DNA of 64,000 nucleotides from Zea mays (Eukaryota > Streptophyta > Magnoliopsida > Poales > Poaceae), in contig NC_050098.1 of assembly GCF_902167145.1 (NCBI RefSeq), positions 128,600,207 to 128,664,206 of the forward strand, written 5' to 3'. How positions within the stretch are numbered: position 1 is the stretch's first letter; each line of letters opens with the position of its first letter. Below are positions 43,054 through 54,635 of this stretch, piece after piece. Below the pieces are notes generated by a model. It was not told the origin of the DNA, made no database searches, and worked only from the letters and a program-made list of their open reading frames with translations. Made by a program: the position numbers and the translations under genes.

Positions 43054-45205
43054 TGTCACACCCGGTTTTAGAAGGCAAACCGAATGCGAACCATGTACGT
43101 GCCAGGATCAGTTATTCACGTACACAGCAGTTACATAATATGGACATCATCACACAGTGCTCAAAATAGCATTAATAAGGGAAATAGTCGATTACATCAT
43201 ACGTCTGAGACGTCCATATAGTTCTTACAATAAATCAAAGTGCGGAAAAGAAACGTAGATAACCGCGGCCTTCACAGGCAGCCAACTGGGGGTTGCCGCT
43301 AACCCACACCTAGAACTCGTCGTAATCTTGGAACTCCTGGAAGTCTCCTTCCACAGCTTCATCTTCGCCTGAGCAGTGGTTGCAATGCTGACAACCTGGG
43401 GATGGGGGGGGGTTTGGTGTGTAGAGCAAGGGTGAGTACACATCAACATACTCAGCAAGTATCCTGTTTGGCTGTAGTGGACTAGCTTTATGTGGGGATA
43501 AGTCAAGCAGTTGCTTTTAGTTGGTCAGATTATTATTTACTAATAGAAAGCCAAGTTTTAGCATTAACCCAAGTTATTAACCCAAACGTACTCCTTTCCA
43601 AACGGAAAGAGTACCACTTACCAGCATCATAGTCATAACCAGAATCATCAATCTCGTATCCACCTGTACCAAAGTATCTCTGATCAAGTACCACTAATCA
43701 CTGGAGCTCCCTTGGCCGCTCATAACCGCGAGCACGGCTGATATATCAGTTTTCAAACACTCTGCAGAGGTTGTGCACTTTACCCACAAGCCGTGATTCC
43801 CATTCTGCCCGGAGAGAGCTACTCCCCATTGACCACTACCTAGGTGGCCTAGCAGGGCATCACTACGTAGCCTTTACAAAGATTCCCCGGGACTGTAGCC
43901 ACCCGTTAGGTTTCCTAAATGCACCGCACTCCTCCCCAAGGGGCGAACCCAAACTTGGCAGAGCGAGCCGCATACACCGAGCCCCATTGACGGCACGACG
44001 GCTAAGTGAACTACACCCCGGATCCTCTAATTATTCAGCTAAGGGCACCCCATTCCACCCTCATGGTTGCGCTGTTTTCCCTTCTCTTATTATGATGTTA
44101 TGCTTGTGGTCATCAAGGGTGCTCGAGCGGTTTCTCGAGTGCCTCTCCGTAAGGACCTGTTCTATGGATGACCGCCCGGGAAAACAGTGCAACCATGAGG
44201 GTGGAATGGGGTGCCCTTAGCTGAATAATTAGAGGATCCGGGGTGTAGTTCACTTAGCCGTCGTGCCGTCAATGGGGCTCGGTGTATGCGGCTCGCTCTG
44301 CCAAGTTTGGGTTCGCCCCTTGGGGAGGAGTGCGGTGCATTTAGGAAACCTAACGGGTGGCTACAGTCCCGGGGAATCTTTGTAAAGGCTACGTAGTGAT
44401 GCCCTGCTAGGCCACCTAGGTAGTGGTCAATGGGGAGTAGCTCTCTCCAGGCAGAATGGGAATCACGGCTTGTGGGTAAAGTGCACAACCTCTGCAGAGT
44501 GTTTGAAAACTGATATATCAGCCGTGCTCGCGGTTATGAGCGGCCAAGGGAGCTCCAGTGATTAGTGGTACTTGATCAGAGATACTTTGGTACAGGTGGA
44601 TACGAGATTGATGATTCTGGTTATGACTATGATGCTGGTAAGTGGTACTCTTTCCGTTTGGAAAGGAGTACGTTTGGGTTAATAACTTGGGTTAATGCTA
44701 AAACTTGGCTTTCTATTAGTAAATAATAATCTGACCAACTAAAAGCAACTGCTTGACTTATCCCCACATAAAGCTAGTCCACTACAGCCAAACAGGATAC
44801 TTGCTGAGTATGTTGATGTGTACTCACCCTTGCTCTACACACCAAACCCCCCCCCATCCCCAGGTTGTCAGCATTGCAACCACTGCTCAGGCGAAGATGA
44901 AGCTGTGGAAGGAGACTTCCAGGAGTTCCAAGATTACGACGAGTTCTAGGTGTGGGTTAGCGGCAACCCCCAGTTGGCTGCCTGTGAAGGCCGCGGTTAT
45001 CTACGTTTCTTTTCCGCACTTTGATTTATTGTAAGAACTATATGGACGTCTCAGACGTATGATGTAATCGACTATTTCCCTTATTAATGCTATTTTGAGC
45101 ACTGTGTGATGATGTCCATATTATGTAACTGCTGTGTACGTGAATAACTGATCCTGGCACGTACATGGTTCGCATTCGGTTTGCCTTCTAAAACCGGGTG
45201 TGACA
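43054..45205. repeat. Fold-back LTR derivative at the 5' side of C
   Basis: 43054-44081 repeats LTR positions 33352-34377 in the normal direction; 44071-45205 repeats 34484-33352 inverted. The result is an inverted repeat with arms 43054-44081 and 44178-45205 (1,028 bp each) and a loop of about 96 bp. The join lies in GCTGTTTTCCC, which occurs in the LTR at about 34367-34377 and inverted at 34474-34484. U3 and the promoter are absent. Confidence 0.95.
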
Positions 45206-47253
45206 TCAACAATAGATGTAGAGGGTTTGCAAGATTTTAATTCTACAACCTTAGCATGTAACATATCATTCTTAGTTCTAAGGTCGGAAATGATAGCATT
45301 GCAAACATCAAAATCTCTAGCCTTAGCAATTAATTTTTCATTTTCATTCTTAAGGCTAACAAGAGATAAGTTCAATTCTTCAATCTTAGCAAGTAAATCA
45401 TCATTATCATTTCTAAGATTGGGAATTGAAACATTACAAGCAATAGAATCAACCTTAGCTAATAAATTAGAATTCTCATTTTTAAGGTTGTCTATAGTCT
45501 CATGGCAAGTGCTTAGCTCACTAGACAATTTTTCACATTTTTCTACTTCTAGAGCATAAGCATTTTTAACCTTAACATGTTTCTTATTTTCTTTAATAAG
45601 GAAGTCCTCTTGAGAATCCAAAAGGTCATCCTTTTCATGAATGGCACTAATTAATTCATTTAATTTTTCCTTTTGTTCCATGTTAAGATTGGCAAAAAGA
45701 GTACGCAAGTTATCCTCCTCATCACTAGCATTATCATCACTAGAAGACTCATATTTAGTGGATGATTTGGATTTTACCTTCTTTCTCTTGCCGTCCTTTG
45801 CCATGAGGCACTTGTGGCCGACGTTGGGGAAGAGAAGTCCCTTGGTGACGGCGATGTTGGCGGCGTCCTCGTCGTCGGAGGAGTCGCTTGAGCTTTCGTC
45901 GGAGTCCCACTCCCGACAAACATGGGCATCGCCTCCCTTCTTCTTGTAGTACCTCTTCTTCTCCTTTCTTCTTCCCTTCTTGTCGTCGCCCCTGTCACTA
46001 TCACTTGATAATGGACATTTTGCTATAAAGTGACCGGGCTTACCACACTTGTAGCAAACCTTCTTGGATCGGGACTTGTAGTCTTTCCCTCTCCTTTGTT
46101 TGAGGATTTGGCGGAAGCTCTTGATGACGAGCGCCATTTCCTCATTGTCGAGCTTGGAGGCGTCGATTGGTTGTCTACTTGGTGTAGACTCCTCCTTCTT
46201 TTCCTCCACCGCCTTGAATGCGACGGGTTGAGCTTCGGATGTGGAGGGATCATCAAGCTCGTTGATCTTCCTCGAGCCTTCGATCATGCACTCAAAACTT
46301 ACAAAATTCCCGATTACTTCCTCAAGGGTCATTAGTGTATATCTTGGGTTGCCACGGATTAATTGAACTTGAGTAGGGTTAAGGAAAATAAGAGATCTTA
46401 GAATAACCTTAACCACCTCGTGGTCATCCCACTTTTTGCTCCCGAGGTTGCGCACTTGATTCACCAAGGTCTTGAGCCGGTTGTACATGTTTTGTGGCTC
46501 CTCCCCTTTGCGAAGCCGGAACCGACCGAGCTCCCCCTCGATCGTCTCCCACTTGGTGATCTTTGTAAGCTCATCTCCTTCGTGTGCGGTTTTGAGCACA
46601 TCCCAAACCTCCTTGGCGCTCTTCAACCCTTGTACTTTGTTATACTCCTCTCTACTTAGAGAGGCGAGGAGTATTGTTGTTGCTTGAGAGTTGAAGTGCT
46701 CGATTTGGGCCACTTCGTCCGTATCATAGTCTTCATCCCCTATAGATGGTACCTGTGCTCCAAACTCAACAACATTCCATATACTTTTGTGGAGTGAGGT
46801 TAGATGAAATTTCATTAAATCACTCCACCTAGCATAATCTTCGCCATCAAAAGTTGGCGGTTTGCCTAATGGAACGGAAAGTAATGGAGTATGTCTAGAT
46901 GTATGAGGATAGTGTAAGGGGATCTTACTAAACTTCTTGCGCTCTTGGCGCTTAGAAGTTACGGACGGCGCATCGGAGTCGGAGGTGGATGTTGATGAAG
47001 TGTCGGTCTCGTAGTAGACCACCTTCCTCATCCTCTTGTGCTTGTCGCCTTTCCGATGCGACTTGTGGGAAGAAGATTTTTCCTTCTTCTCTTTGTGGTG
47101 TGAGGAAGAAGATCTTTTCTCCTTCCGTTTGGAGGAGTCCTTCTTCTTCTCCTTCCTCTTGGTGTGGGACTCTTCCGATGAAGTGCTCCCTTGGCTCGTA
47201 GTGGGCTTGTCACCGGTCTCCATCTCCCTCTTGGTGTGATCTCCCGACATCAC
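45206..47253 (-). CDS. gag of Copia-1, N-terminal part (interrupted by C)
   Basis: Starts at 47253, 45 bp inside the LTR (MMSGDHTKREMETGDK). A lysine/serine-rich N-terminus (KRKEKKKDSSKRKEKRSSSS) is followed by the gag core (LGKPPTFDGEDYARWSDLMK, SLREEYNKVQGLKSAKEVWD-like region with KAHEG/WETIEGELG) and a zinc knuckle CYKCGKPGHFIAKC near residue 410. A long heptad-rich region (NELISAIHEKDDLLDSQEDF, SNLLAKVDSIACNV) suggests coiled coil. The frame runs to CKPSTSIVD and then into element C. The rest of gag is at 32695-33351. Gag forms the particle; this split copy cannot. Confidence 0.9.
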
Positions 47254-47284
47254 TTCGAGCGGTTAGGCTCTAATGAAGCACCGG

Positions 47285-47296
47285 CCTCTGATACCA
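47285..47296 (-). other. Primer-binding site of Copia-1
   Basis: Minus strand TGGTATCAGAGG, two bases after the LTR end; initiator Met tRNA type with a last-base change. Confidence 0.88.
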
Positions 47297-47298
47297 AT

Positions 47299-48621
47299 TG
47301 ATAGTCGCCTAGAGGGGGGGTGAATAGGGCGAAACTGAAATTTACAAATATAAACACAACTACAAGCCGGGTTAGCGTTAGAAATATAAATGAGTCCGCG
47401 AGAGAGGGTGAAAAACAAATCGCAAGCAAATGAAGAGTGTGACACGCGGATTTGTTTTACCGAGGTTCGGTTCTTGCAAACCTACTCCCCGTTGAGGAGG
47501 CCACAAAGGCCGGGTCTCTTTCAACCCTTCCCTCTCTCAAACGGTCCCTCGGACCGAGTGAGCTTCTCTTCTCAAATCACTTGGGAATCAAACTTCCCGC
47601 AAGGACCACCACACGATTGGTGTTTCTTGCCTCAATTACAAGTGAGTGTTTGATCACAAGAAAGAATCTCAAAGAAAAGAAGCGATCCAAGCGCAAGAGC
47701 TCAAATGAACACTACAAATCACTCTCTCTAGTCACTAAGGCTTTGTGTGGAGTTGGGAGAGGATTTGATCTCCTTTGGTGTGCTTTGCAATGAATGCTAG
47801 CTCTTGTATAGTTTTTGGAAGCTGGAAAACTTGGATGCAATGAATGGTGGGGTGGTTGGGGTATTTATAGCCCCAACCACCAAACTAGCCGTTTGGTGAG
47901 GCTGTCTATTCGATGGCGCACCGGACAGTCCGGTGCACACCGGACATGTCCGGTGCACACCGGACATGTCCGGTGCCCCAGCCACGTCACCAATGTCGTT
48001 GGATTCCGACCGTTGGAGTCCTGACTTCTGGGCCCGCCTGGATGTCCGGTGGCGCACCGGACATGTACTGTTGAGTGTCCGGTGCGCCAGTATGGGCACG
48101 CCTGACTTCTGCGCGCGCATTTAATGCGTCGCAGGTAGCCGTTGCTCCAGAGTTGCACCGGACAGTCCGGTGTACACCGGACATGTCCGGTGAATTATAG
48201 CGGAGCAGCAGCGACGTTTTCCCGAGGCTGGCGAGTTCCGGAGGCCGCTCTTCCTTGGAGCACCGGACACTGTCCGGTGTACACCGGACAGTCCGGTGAA
48301 TTATAGTGGAGTGCCTCCGGAAATTCCCGAAGGTGGCGAGTTTGAGTTGGAATCCTCTGGTGCACCGGACACTGTCCGGTGGTGCACCGGACACTGTCCG
48401 GTGTACACCGGACAGTCCGGTGCCCCAGACCAGAGGTGCCTTCGGTTGTCCCTTTGCTCCTTTGTTGAATCCAATATTTGATCTTTTTATTGGCTAAGTG
48501 TGAACCTTTTACACCTGTATAACTTATACACTAGAGCAAACTAGTTAGTCCAATTATTTGTGTTGGGCAATTCAACCACCAAAATTATTTAGGAACTAGG
48601 TGTAAGCCTAATTCCCTTTCA
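47299..48621 (-). repeat. 5' LTR of Copia-1
   Basis: 1,323 bp, nearly the same as 27286-28614. Indels: one extra palindrome unit near 47940-47965 and two short deletions near 48118 and 48137. TATA at 47861-47870 on the minus strand. Confidence 0.95.
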
Positions 48622-51035
48622 GGGTGCATCTCATACATGCGCCAAAGAAGACAACATATATAATAACAAAGTGCATAGAGATAAATGTCACAATATAATC
48701 AGAGTATTTATTACATAGCGGAAGTCTTACAAAATAAAAGATATTTATAACAGGATCTAAAATCCATCCTTGGCGCCAGAAAGTCAACTGGGAGACGACG
48801 ACCTAAACCTCTCACGAACACCGCGCAACATCCACCATGCGCCTCATCCAGTGGTACCTAATCTTGACCTGTGGGGGGTGTGAGACAGCAAGGGTGAGCT
48901 CACACATGTTCATAGCTCAACAAGTTGTGGGGAACCAGTGGCATGAACTCACCAAAGGTGGGAGTTCATGTGATGTGTAAGGCTAATCAACAACAGGGGT
49001 TAAAGCTGAGCATTGCTTTTAAGTAGTTGGTCAAAAATTTATTAGAAGTTACTAAATGTAAGTGAATACCAAACCTTAAATAAAGTAATAGAACAAAATT
49101 AATAAATAATCCCATGCAATGCAAATGACCAAATTGAGTTTAAGTAACATAAATTAATCATCGGAGAGTCCTGAGCTGCTCGTGACCGTGAGCTCGGCTA
49201 GTATACCAGTTTTACACTCTGCAGAGGTTGTACCCTGTACCCACAAGTCGTGTATCCCATGTCGCTAGGGTTAGCTAGACCCTTAGACACTACCGAGGTG
49301 AATGGCTAGGGATCCACTACGAGGCCTTTACAAAGTTCCACTAGCTTCCGAAAACCCGCTACAGTTTATGGGAAGAGCACTTGCAAGAATCCCCCGTCTG
49401 ACCGCCAACGCAGCGAAATCAACCCGAGAACCTCCTTGCATGCAATCCCCTACTGCCCTTGCCCCTTTCGGGTAAGGTAGTCTTCCACTAGCTTTCCTAG
49501 TTAGTTGGCCAAGGGCGTCCCATTAAACCCTTGTGGTGGCACTTGTTTCTCAAGTTAAGCTCCATGTTCCAATTAACATTAATGATCTTGACATGGAAAT
49601 AAATAGAATAACAAAATAACTGGAACATGGATATAACAAAATATTATCCTAAAACCATGTAAAGCAATAGCATAACTACCCATATGATTCAGGCGTAAAC
49701 AAGGTAAAATGGATAAACAAACTAGGGTGACCTATTGGGTCCCATCAAAATTAAACCTATGCATTGAATAGTGATAATAAAGAATATTATTGGGTAAAAA
49801 AAGTAGATCAAGGGCACAACTTGCCTTGCACTTGAGAATCCAGGTACCAACTTGCTTTTCAGATGACACGTGTCCTCGCACTAGTCGTAGCAATACAAAC
49901 AAACATGGTATAGATAAAATTAACATCACACCAAACATAATAACAAACTGCATAATAATATTCTACACACTGCTACGAGATCGCAGGATCGAAAACCACT
50001 AAAATCGGAGTTAGGGTTATTAAGTTATGATTTTCTGAAGTTATTTAATGCCTAGAATAGAGTTATTCATGTGGATAATTTTAAACCAAGTTTCATGGTT
50101 AGGTGAAGATATCAGGTGATAAACAATATTTAAACAAAATAAATGCCACTGGAATGAATCAATTTGGAGTTATATATTTTAAGTTATGAATTTCTGAAGG
50201 TTTTATGTGTTTTGTACAAGATTAAATAGGATATAAATTTTATTGCAACATTCATGTCAAAACAGTGGTACTATGTGATAAAAACTAATATTATAGAATT
50301 ATAGAAACTGGAATGAACTAATTTGGACATCATATGAATTGTATATGAATTAAACAAGTTGTAGAATTAATTTTATACTAGGTATTCATTTTCTATTTCA
50401 TTTATTTATTTCCTTTGAGTCCTGTATGGCGCGCATAATTTGCAGGGAGTACAGGGTTAAAATGTAAAGATTCCACAGACTCAGGGTTATGCAGTGATGG
50501 ACTGCGGGTTGATTAGTCCAAAAAGAAAGGGTTCTTATGCAAAACGGATGGCCGAAGGGGTATGGATAACTACTGGCCGTTGGATCTGAGTTCTACGGTC
50601 GCGATTAGATCCTCCATTAAAGCGAAGCGGTATGCTATAGGGTTCCATTGGATCGACCATCAACGGTTCAGATTTAAAGTGATCCCGATCCATTCTTGTA
50701 CGCACGATCCAAGATACACGGCCCAGATCTATTTCACGAAGAGTTACTCTCCTGCTTAATCACCACCGTTGATTAGAATCCAACAGCAGCACGCAGTCTT
50801 CCCCAATCCGCTGGTCACCCATGGCGGCGCAGAGCGCACCGCGAAGGCATCACCGGCGCGTTCCCAATCTAGTGCACAGGTGCCATGAAACCCAAATCAA
50901 AACCGGCTTAACAAGGTGGTGGCTACGACGAACCTGCTGAAGGCGGTATTTCCAGCGATTGTAGAGCAGAAGCTGCTGGCCACGATATACGGCGGGCGCA
51001 AGGCGACGAGTTGGCTCTAGTGAGCGATTCCGGCC

Positions 51036-51309
51036 TCACCAGCAGACCACCGCGCAAGATTCCGCCGCGCCCAGGTTCCCGGCGGTCTGCGACGCGTGGT
51101 TTTCCCCTTCCGTGGGCAGCACAGGGTGGCCGATGAGGCTGTTCCACACAGCCGACTTGCCAGCATCGATATTGCCGAGCGCGACGGCGTTGAGAATGAT
51201 GGAGGGGCGATGCGAGGCGGTCTCATTGGATGGGTCATCATCCGCAGGTAGCGAGGCGTCTAGCCGCATGGACTCAGAGAGCTAGACGAATTCATCAATT
51301 GCCCATGGC
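51036..51309 (-). pseudogene. Captured fragment of a DRP2-type dynamin gene in LTR of B
   Basis: Minus-strand translation reads [18 protein letters not shown], then [20 protein letters not shown], then [18 protein letters not shown]. This matches the N-terminus of plant dynamin-related protein 2 (vesicle-scission GTPases): an acidic segment, the VALGN lead-in, the P-loop GNIDAGKS and the [14 protein letters not shown] switch region. A TAG interrupts the start (QLS in the family), the initiating ATG-G is followed by a small deletion, and similarity fades after GENHA. No retrotransposon protein is expected in this position. It is a gene fragment carried by the LTR and cannot make a working GTPase. 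Confidence 0.8.
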
Positions 51310-51399
51310 TGCCGACGACGACATGGCCGCAAGGATCACGAGGTCGATCGGGGGAAGATCTCGGGATGGTGAGCTGGGGGATTAGGGAGGTAAGGGGAA

Positions 51400-51411
51400 C
51401 GGTGGCTTATA
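51400..51411 (-). promoter_or_regulatory. TATA-like box in LTR of B
   Basis: On the minus strand GAGTATATAAGCCACC. The captured dynamin fragment starts about 90 bp downstream, so transcripts starting here would carry it in the sense direction. Confidence 0.55.
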
Positions 51412-52374
51412 TACTCCAAGAACCAGAATCTGGTGGAGTGTTGCACAGCCGCGGCATCCCTGGCGAGTCAGTTCTTGACCGCGCCCAGTTCGCGGGTCCG
51501 TTGCCTGAGATCTCACGGAGCAAGACGCTGCGCCTCACGATTCGGTCCCGCCAGAGGAGGCTAGTGGGCTGGGGTTATTTGCTGCGCTGCACCAGGACTC
51601 CGCGCCACTGACACGGTGAAGTTCGCAGGCGATCCATCGAGCTCGAGCGGCGGTGTGGATGCAGCGGAAAGAAAATAGAGGGATGGATCTGTCAACTGGG
51701 ACCCGCACGCAAGCGACTGATTCAACCCGCGTGTAGTGTTCGCTGTGTCTGTTCCCAGGGTCCCACTAGTCGGCTGCGCAGTGACGACACGCGCGCACGG
51801 AGACCGACTGCCTGGCCCACCCATCAGCGAGTCAGCCAAATAAGCGCGGCGCGCAGGGGCGAAGGCTTGGGCCGCGCAGAAGGGAAAACGGGAGTGGGCC
51901 ATATGTGGTTGATTTGGCCCAACTGCGCACAGTTCCGTTTTTCCTTTTATATTTTCATTCTCCTAATTTGTCTCCTTTTTATTTTGAATCCCAAGTTTGA
52001 ATTTGATACCTTTTATGGGTTTCATCCTTGAGTCAAATGTACACATTCCAATCCCTTTATAGAAATAATATATTTTGTTATATATATTATACTCATTTTC
52101 ACTCACCTAATATTTTTCTTCTTTTTTTTAAATCTTGAATTTCCCTTTAGATCTTAAATTCTACATTGAACTTTGATATATTTATTTTCATATGATTTTT
52201 ATAATTTCACGAAATGCACACAAAAGGAAATCTAAGCATGATGCATGATTTAGTAGCATATCTTTTATTAATTATTTGTTTTTAAATATGATGTTCACAT
52301 GTGATGGTATGTAACACATACAAATAAAAGAAATATCTTTTCTCCTTTAGTAATCTTACAATTTGGGTATTACA

Positions 52375-52395
52375 AATCCTACCCCCTTAAAAAGA
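52375..52395 (-). other. Polypurine tract of B
   Basis: On the minus strand TTTTTAAGGGGGTAGGATT abuts the LTR start, nearly the same as the tract of A. Confidence 0.85.
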
Positions 52396-52427
52396 ATCTC
52401 GTCCTCCAGATTTAGGAGAAACGAGAG

Positions 52428-53756
52428 TGATAGTCGCCTAAAGGGGGGGTGAATAGGGCGAAACTGAAATTTACAAATATAAACACAACTACAAGCCGGG
52501 TTAGTGTTAGTAATAAAGAAACGAGTCCGCGAGAGAGGGTGAAAAACAAATCCCAAGCGAATAAGCAAGTGAGACACAGAGATTTGTTTTACCGAGGTTC
52601 GGTTCTCGCAAACCTACTCCCCGTTGAGGAGGCCACAAAGGCCGGGTCTCTTTCAACCCTTCCCTCTCTCAAACGATCCCACGGATCGAGTGAGCTTTCT
52701 CTTCTCAATCACTTGGAACACAAAGTTCCCACAAGGACCACCACAAGTTTGGTGTCTCTTGCCTCGATTACAAGTGAGTTTGATCGCAATGGAAGAATCA
52801 AGAGAGAAGAAAGCAATCCAAGCGCAAGAGCTCAAAAGAACACAAGCAAATCACTCTCTCTAGTCACTATGGCGTTGTGTGGAATTTGGAGAGGATTTGA
52901 TCTCTTTGGTGTGTCTAGAATTGAATGCTAGAGCTCTTGTAGTAGTTGGGAAGTGGAAAACTTGGATGCAATGAATGGTGGGGTGGTTGGGGTATTTATA
53001 GCCCCAACCACCAAAAGTGGCCGTTGGGAGGCTGTCTGTTCGATGGCACACCGGACAGTCCGGTGCACACCGGACAGTCCGGTGCCCCCTGCCACGTCAT
53101 CATTGCCGTTGGATTCTGACCGTTGGAGCTTCTGACTTGTGGGCCCGCCAGGGTGTCCGGTGCACACCGGACATGTACTGTTTCTTGTCCGGTGTGCCAG
53201 TCTGGGCGCGCCTGACTTCTGCGTGCGCTGCGCGCGCATTTAATGCGCCGCAGGTAGCCGTTGGCGCCGACTAGCCGTTGCTCCGGAGTTGCACCGGACA
53301 GTCCGGTGCACACCGGACAGTCCGGTGAATTATAGCGGACTACCGTTGGCGTTTCCCGAAGCTGGTGAGTTCCTGAGCCCGCTCTTCCTTGGCGCACCGG
53401 ACACTGTCCGGTGTACACCGGACAGTCCGGTGAATTATAGCGCGAGTGCCTCTGGAAATTCCCGAAGGTGGCGAGTTCGAGTTGGATTCCTCTGGTGCAC
53501 CGGACACTGTCCGATGGTGCACCGGACACTGTCCGGTGTACACCGGACAGTCCGGTGCTCCCAGATCAGAGGGCCTTCGGTTGCCACTTTGCTCCTTTGT
53601 TGAATCCAAAACTTGGTCTTTTTATTGGCTGAGTGTGAACCTTTTATACCTGTATAATCTATACACTTGGGCAAACTAGTTAGTCCAATTGTTTGTGTTG
53701 GGCAATTCAACCACCAAAATTAATTAGGGACTAGGTGTAAGCCTAATTCCCTTTCA
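52428..53756 (-). repeat. 3' LTR of Copia-2
   Basis: 1,329 bp, plus strand TGATAGTCGCC to CCCTTTCA. TATA at 52992-53001 (minus). CCGGAC palindromes at 53048-53557. Confidence 0.95.
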
Positions 53757-54635
53757 ATCTCCCCCTTTTTGGTGATTGATGCCAACACAAACCAAAGCAA
53801 ATATAGAAGTGCATAATTGAACTAGTTTGCAAAATATAAGTGTAAAGGTTGCTTAGAATTTGAGCCAATATAAATACTTACAAGATATGCATGGATTGTT
53901 CCTTTCTTATATAACATTTTGGACCACGTTTGCACCACATGTTTTGTTTTTGCAAATTCTTTTGTAAATCTTATTTCAAAGATCTTTTGCAAATAGTCAA
54001 AGGTAAATGAATAAGATTTTGCGAAGCATTTTCAAGATTTGAAATTTTCTCCCCCTATTTCAAATGCTTTTCCTTTGACTAAATAAAACTCCCCCTAAAT
54101 GAGATTCTCCTCTTAGTGTTCAAGAGGGTTTTGATATATCATTTTGAAATACTACTTTCTCCCTCTTTTGAACACAATAAAAATACCAATTGAAAATATT
54201 CAACACTTAAGTTTTTTGAATTTGGTGGTGGTGGTGCGGTCCTTTTGCTTTGGGCTCTTACTTTCTCCCCCTTTGGCATGAATCGCCAAAAACAGAATTA
54301 TTAGAGCCCTCGAAGTGCTATCTTCCCCTTTGGTCATAGATAAATGAGTTAAGATTGTACCAAAGACGAAGTCCGGTCCTTTTGCTTTGGGTTCTTACTC
54401 TCTCCCCAAAGACAAAGTCCTTTTCTTGGTGCTCATGCTTTCTCCCCAAGAATGGAGAGTGACTTGGAGCGTCGGCGAGGGATGAGTTACGGAGTGGAAG
54501 CCTTTGTCTTCTCCGAAGACTCCAATTCCCTTTCAATATACCTATGACTTGATTTGAAGTAGACTTGAAAACACATTAGTCATAGCATATGAAAGAGACA
54601 TGATCAAAGGTATATAAAAGAGCAATGTGTGCAAT
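53757..54635 (-). other. 3' untranslated region of Copia-2 with several purine tracts
   Basis: No ORF. Minus-strand AAAGGGGGAGA tracts at the LTR edge (53757-53772) and near 54045, 54088, 54265 and 54400. Similar to 28615-29438 but with a small internal duplication (GTCCTTTTGCTTTGGG repeated at 54238 and 54375). Confidence 0.8.

Larger units (their letters stand above)
33352..45205 (-). mobile_element. C: young chromovirus with fold-back 5' end, inserted in Copia-1 gag
   Basis: Flanked by TCAAC at 33347-33351 and 45206-45210. Left to right: 3' LTR (33352-36778), polypurine tract, gag-pol (minus), accessory ORF, primer site, then 43054-45205, which is not a normal LTR. It is the U5-side 1,028 bp of the LTR followed by a loop and an inverted copy. 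Both ends of the insertion therefore read TGTCACACCCGG inward. Pol is uninterrupted. The three LTR segments differ by only a few bases, so the insertion is recent. Confidence 0.93.
27286..48621 (-). mobile_element. Copia-1: Sirevirus-type (Opie/Ji-like) element, split by C
   Basis: Minus-strand Ty1/Copia element with LTRs 27286-28614 (3') and 47299-48621 (5'), flanked by GGGTG on both sides (27281-27285 and 48622-48626). Own length is about 9.5 kb after removing C. Order: 5' LTR, initiator-Met primer site, gag, protease-integrase-RT-RNase H, long 3' untranslated region with purine tracts, 3' LTR. The LTRs are nearly identical except for repeat-unit indels, so insertion is fairly recent. Sirevirus call rests on the palindrome-rich LTR, multiple purine tracts and gag type. 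Confidence 0.95.
48622..52374 (-). repeat. 3' LTR of B, main part (right of Copia-1)
   Basis: Starts with the duplicated GGGTG and continues GCATCTCATAC like the inverted end of the LTR of A; it ends ATTTGGGTATTACA at 52374, so the minus strand starts TGTAATACCC. Contains the shared block with CTCTGCAGAG (49217-49226), a TATA-like box near 51402 and a captured dynamin fragment. The polypurine tract next to it shows that it is the 3' LTR. Confidence 0.9.

Noticed and set aside
33352..45205. Two nested elements instead of one: a normal C plus a later inverted solo fragment
   Set aside because: A later insertion would leave a complete LTR and a second target duplication near 44081. Instead the join lies in an inverted 11-bp LTR match, and TCAAC flanks the whole.
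50562..50759. 65-codon ORF in LTR of B
   Set aside because: No domain, no start context, inside an LTR; chance frame.
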